Origin: GCA-002727615 sp964442655
Lineage (GTDB): Bacteria; Pseudomonadota; Alphaproteobacteria; TMED109
Direction of reading: 5' to 3'
DNA: 64,000 nt
Assembly: GCA_964442655.1 (NCBI GenBank)
Contig: CAYTZM010000001.1
Span: 62,001 to 126,000 of the forward strand
Shown: piece after piece, positions 61,231 through 64,000 of the stretch
Position numbering within the stretch: position 1 is the stretch's first letter
Layout: the number at the start of each line of letters is the position of its first letter
Notes under the pieces: generated by a model
What the model saw: the letters and a program-made list of their open reading frames with translations, nothing else
Databases searched by the model: none
Told to the model about the DNA's origin: nothing
Program-made: the position numbers and the translations under genes

Positions 61231-64000
61231 ATGCTCAAGGCTAGGTTGTCTGATAGACCTCCCATAAAAAAAAACAATGAAAATAATAAAAAAGGCGAGA
61301 AAAAGTCACGTTCTTATAAAATTAGTTTAGCTCCTTTTAAAAAGAATGTTGTTTATATTTTAATCTCTGCTTTTATTTTACTTCTAGCTTTTTCATTTAC
61401 TGTGCCTATGTTCTTGAATTTTAAGGTTTGGAAGCCTGAGATAACTTCTTTTATAGAAAATTATACAGGTAAAAAAGCTTTTATAGATGGAGATATTAAT
61501 TTTAGCTTATACCCCTCTCCTCAAATTATTATAGAAGAAATATCTATTTTTGAACATCAAGAGGATAAAGATTTAATATTTTTTAGTTCTGAAAAAATTA
61601 TGGCTAAAGTTTCTCTATTTTCTTTGTTCAAAGGTCAATTACATGTTGATAAGGTGGTTATAGAAAACATTAATCTTAATCTTATAAATTTAAGAAATGA
61701 AGACCCTAATTGGGTATTTAAGAGACCAGAAGAAGATAATATAGATACTATTGATAAGAGCATTAATTTTCCTAAGATTAAGATTAAACAATACGAAATT
61801 ATAGATGCGTCAGTTAATATTAATAATAACAATAGTTTACTTAAATTTGATATAATTGATTTAGAGATAGATGCAGTTAATAATTTTAATACATTTAAAG
61901 GAAATATTTTATTTAATAATATAGATTTTTCTTTAATTGGGTCTTTGAATTTTAATAATGAAATCTTAGATTTGCTCTTAACTTTAAATAATGAGGATTT
62001 GAAGATAGGCTTAGATGGTCCACTACAATATAGTAATTCTTTTCCCAATTTTAATGGTAAATTAAATATTGAATTAGAAGATAGTAAGTATTTGGCAGAG
62101 CAGTTTGAATTAAATTATTTAAAAATAATAAATGATAATACAAAAATTGATGGTGAGTTGGAATTTAATTTTCAAAAGCAAGATCTATTTTATTCATTAA
62201 ATAATATTAATATTTTATCAGGTTCTTCTATTTTGTCTGGTGTTATCTCAGGTAATACAGGAGAAAAAGCAAATTTAGATGTAGTACTTTCTTCTAATAA
62301 TTTGGATTTGGATTTAGTTTTTAATAATTTAAATGAATATAGAGACTTATTAAATTTTAATGAGAATACATCTAAAAATAATTTAGCTTTACCATGGAGT
62401 AATTTAAATGGTTCTCTTCTTTTTTCTGTGGGAACTTCTAAACTTAAAGATTATCCTATTAGAGATTTTGTAGTAGATCTTAAAAAAGAAGGTAAAAGCT
62501 TTACCTTAAATAAAGGAAGAGCTTTATTTCCAGGAAATACGGAGATAATTTTTAAAGGAGATTTTAAAGAGAATTTAAAAACTTTTGAAGGTTCAAGTAC
62601 ATTAAATAGCGAAAATATAAGCTCTTTTCTTTCATGGATTTCTTTAGATTTAAGTTATTTGTCTAATACTAGATTAAAAAAGTCTGAGATAGAAAGCAGT
62701 GTAGTTATAAGAAAAGGAGGTGCTACTTTTGCCGGATTAAAAGGTTTAATTGATTCTAGTAAGATAGATGGAGAATTAAGGTTACGATTTGATGAAGAGA
62801 AAACTTTAATAGCCAATTTAAAAATTGACAAAATTAATCTTGATGCATATTTAAATAATAAGGATGAAAAAAAGAAAGAATCTACTCTTAAAGAGAATAT
62901 AATTGATCATCTAGATAAATTAATTGTAGATGTTAATTTAGGAAATTTATTATTAGATAATAGGCAGTTAAAGAATGTAAAGTTATCCTCCTCGTACGAA
63001 AATCAAAAGTTAACTATTAGGAAATTTGATGTAGATAAGTTTGAAAATGGTAATTTATTTATAAATGGAAGTATAAATTTTTTAGATAAAGATCCTGTCT
63101 ATGATTTAGATTTAGCATATGAAAATAAAAATATTATTGATGTTTTAGAATCTTTTAACTTAGGTATATATATCAAAAATTTATTTAAAGGTCATACTAC
63201 ATTAGAAACTAAAATTTCTGGAAAAAAACAATCTTTATCTTCTAAAATTTTTATAGGTAATGAAATATTAGATTTGTCATATAATGGTTCTATCAAATTT
63301 AATTCTTTGAAAGATATGATTTTTGATGGAAATATTAATATTGATATAAAAGATTTTTCTAGCTATATGAAAAATACATTAATTAATTATGAGCATGAAG
63401 GTTCTCTATCTGCCAATTACACTTCTAGCATATTTATGAATAGTAAAACTTTGAAATTAAATAATATTAGTTTTATTAGAAATGATAATAATTGTACTGG
63501 CAATATAGATATAAATTTTCTTGAGAATAATATAGATGCTTATATCAGCAGTAATGCTCTTTCTGTGGAAGAATTATTAATTACTAATAACTTCTTTAGA
63601 AAGAATTTATTAGCATTAAAGACAGGAAATATAAAACTAGAATCTGATAAGTTTCATGCATTTAATAATGTTGTCAATAACTTATCAGGGGTCATAAATA
63701 TTTCAGATAATAGTATTGCTATTGATAATTTTAATGGGAAAGTTTTTTCTTCAAAACTTTCCTTCGACGGTAATTATGATGAAATTAATCAAGTTTTTGA
63801 AGGTGAGTTAAAACTTTCTAAATTGGATATTAATTTATTATTTGATAATTATTTTACTAATAATTCTATATTTGGTTTTCTTTCGACAGATATGAAGTTG
63901 AAAAGTCTGGGAAGTAATTATAATGAAATAAAAAATAATATTATTGCAAGTGGAAAAATTAAGCTTAAGAATATTTATGTGGATAGATTTGATGTGAGTG
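61231..64000 (+). CDS. AsmA-family protein, 3' end outside window
   Basis: At least 923 residues; the frame from ATG 61231 appears open to the window end. A basic N-terminus (KARLSDRPPIKKN) leads to one membrane helix at about residues 38-60 (VVYILISAFILLLAFSF), then KPEITSFIENYTGKKAFIDGDINFSLYPSPQIIIEEISI, the AsmA signature, and a long repetitive beta-rich region (KIKIKQYEIIDASVNI, LKIGLDGPLQY). AsmA-like proteins are inner-membrane anchored bridges thought to help move lipids to the outer membrane. An AGGAA ribosome site lies about 10 bases upstream. The extreme length fits the long AsmA/TamB-like members. Confidence 0.85.
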   Translation, partial: MLKARLSDRPPIKKNNENNKKGEKKSRSYKISLAPFKKNVVYILISAFILLLAFSFTVPMFLNFKVWKPEITSFIENYTGKKAFIDGDINFSLYPSPQIIIEEISIFEHQEDKDLIFFSSEKIMAKVSLFSLFKGQLHVDKVVIENINLNLINLRNEDPNWVFKRPEEDNIDTIDKSINFPKIKIKQYEIIDASVNINNNNSLLKFDIIDLEIDAVNNFNTFKGNILFNNIDFSLIGSLNFNNEILDLLLTLNNEDLKIGLDGPLQYSNSFPNFNGKLNIELEDSKYLAEQFELNYLKIINDNTKIDGELEFNFQKQDLFYSLNNINILSGSSILSGVISGNTGEKANLDVVLSSNNLDLDLVFNNLNEYRDLLNFNENTSKNNLALPWSNLNGSLLFSVGTSKLKDYPIRDFVVDLKKEGKSFTLNKGRALFPGNTEIIFKGDFKENLKTFEGSSTLNSENISSFLSWISLDLSYLSNTRLKKSEIESSVVIRKGGATFAGLKGLIDSSKIDGELRLRFDEEKTLIANLKIDKINLDAYLNNKDEKKKESTLKENIIDHLDKLIVDVNLGNLLLDNRQLKNVKLSSSYENQKLTIRKFDVDKFENGNLFINGSINFLDKDPVYDLDLAYENKNIIDVLESFNLGIYIKNLFKGHTTLETKISGKKQSLSSKIFIGNEILDLSYNGSIKFNSLKDMIFDGNINIDIKDFSSYMKNTLINYEHEGSLSANYTSSIFMNSKTLKLNNISFIRNDNNCTGNIDINFLENNIDAYISSNALSVEELLITNNFFRKNLLALKTGNIKLESDKFHAFNNVVNNLSGVINISDNSIAIDNFNGKVFSSKLSFDGNYDEINQVFEGELKLSKLDINLLFDNYFTNNSIFGFLSTDMKLKSLGSNYNEIKNNIIASGKIKLKNIYVDRFDVS

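Overview
The window is about 64 kb of a very AT-rich bacterial chromosome with tight gene packing, short intergenic gaps, ATGA/TAATG/TTGA gene overlaps, frequent TTG/GTG starts and no insertion sequence, phage gene or CRISPR array. No gap longer than 300 bases was found; the largest are 58718-58979, 36957-37204 and 13041-13272. The gene content (TRAP and MFS transporters, type III CoA-transferases, bacterial-type cytochromes c, urea uptake plus urease, a CO-dehydrogenase-like Mo-enzyme accessory set, a GMC dehydrogenase pair) and the tRNA-Val(GAC) fit a streamlined marine alphaproteobacterium, perhaps of the AEGEAN-169/HIMB59 or SAR116 kind. That placement is inference from composition and gene content only. 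A sigma-54-type promoter, if real, would argue against a classical Pelagibacter, which to my knowledge lacks RpoN.

Layout. 1-1364: end of a UbiA-family prenyltransferase, tRNA-Val, and a secreted pentapeptide-repeat protein. 1361-10966: mostly minus strand, with two type III CoA-transferases, a GST, a DASS/SLC13 permease, the N-degron leucyltransferase Bpt and two tandem paralogous TRAP binding proteins; one DHA2 efflux pump lies on plus. 11088-13040: flavocytochrome c sulfide dehydrogenase (fccAB) and a YciA-like thioesterase. 13211-23723: a sigma-54-like promoter followed by urtABCDE and ureDABCEFG, a complete urea import and hydrolysis locus. 23831-36500: an eleven-gene catabolic cluster described below.

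36519-40345: a Fur/Zur-type repressor divergent from a metal-related ABC system (ATPase, FtsX-like permease with a His/Asp-rich tandem repeat, small membrane protein, DUF3299 protein). 40363-44443: ketopantoate reductase, TauE/SafE permease, nitronate monooxygenase, MsrA, HAD phosphatase. 44472-51960 (minus): MocA-like and XdhC maturation proteins, CoxM-like and CoxS-like subunits, CoxG-like protein, cytochrome c, rhodanese and TRAP permease DctQM. The Mo-cofactor-binding large subunit (CoxL type) is absent. 52015-55077: DUF1501/DUF1800 pair. 55203-58717: MFS transporter, Zn-alcohol dehydrogenase, class II aldolase, DUF4389 protein. 58848-61160: duplicated leader, gluconate-2-dehydrogenase subunit 3, GMC oxidoreductase and a strong terminator. 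61231-end: AsmA-family protein running off the window.

The most interesting region is 23831-36500. It joins a fumarate-reductase-like flavoprotein and FeS protein, a NicX-like ring-cleaving dioxygenase with its Fe ligands conserved, an alpha/beta hydrolase and an aromatic-ring FAD monooxygenase to a 2-aminobenzoyl-CoA type module (CoA ligase, fused monooxygenase/Old-Yellow-Enzyme reductase, SDR, enoyl-CoA hydratase, RidA) and a MarR regulator. An identical 12-mer containing a TTGTnnACAA dyad sits upstream of both halves and is a candidate MarR operator. I infer a pathway for an aromatic or N-heteroaromatic compound, possibly entering through or producing anthranilate; the substrate cannot be read from sequence alone.
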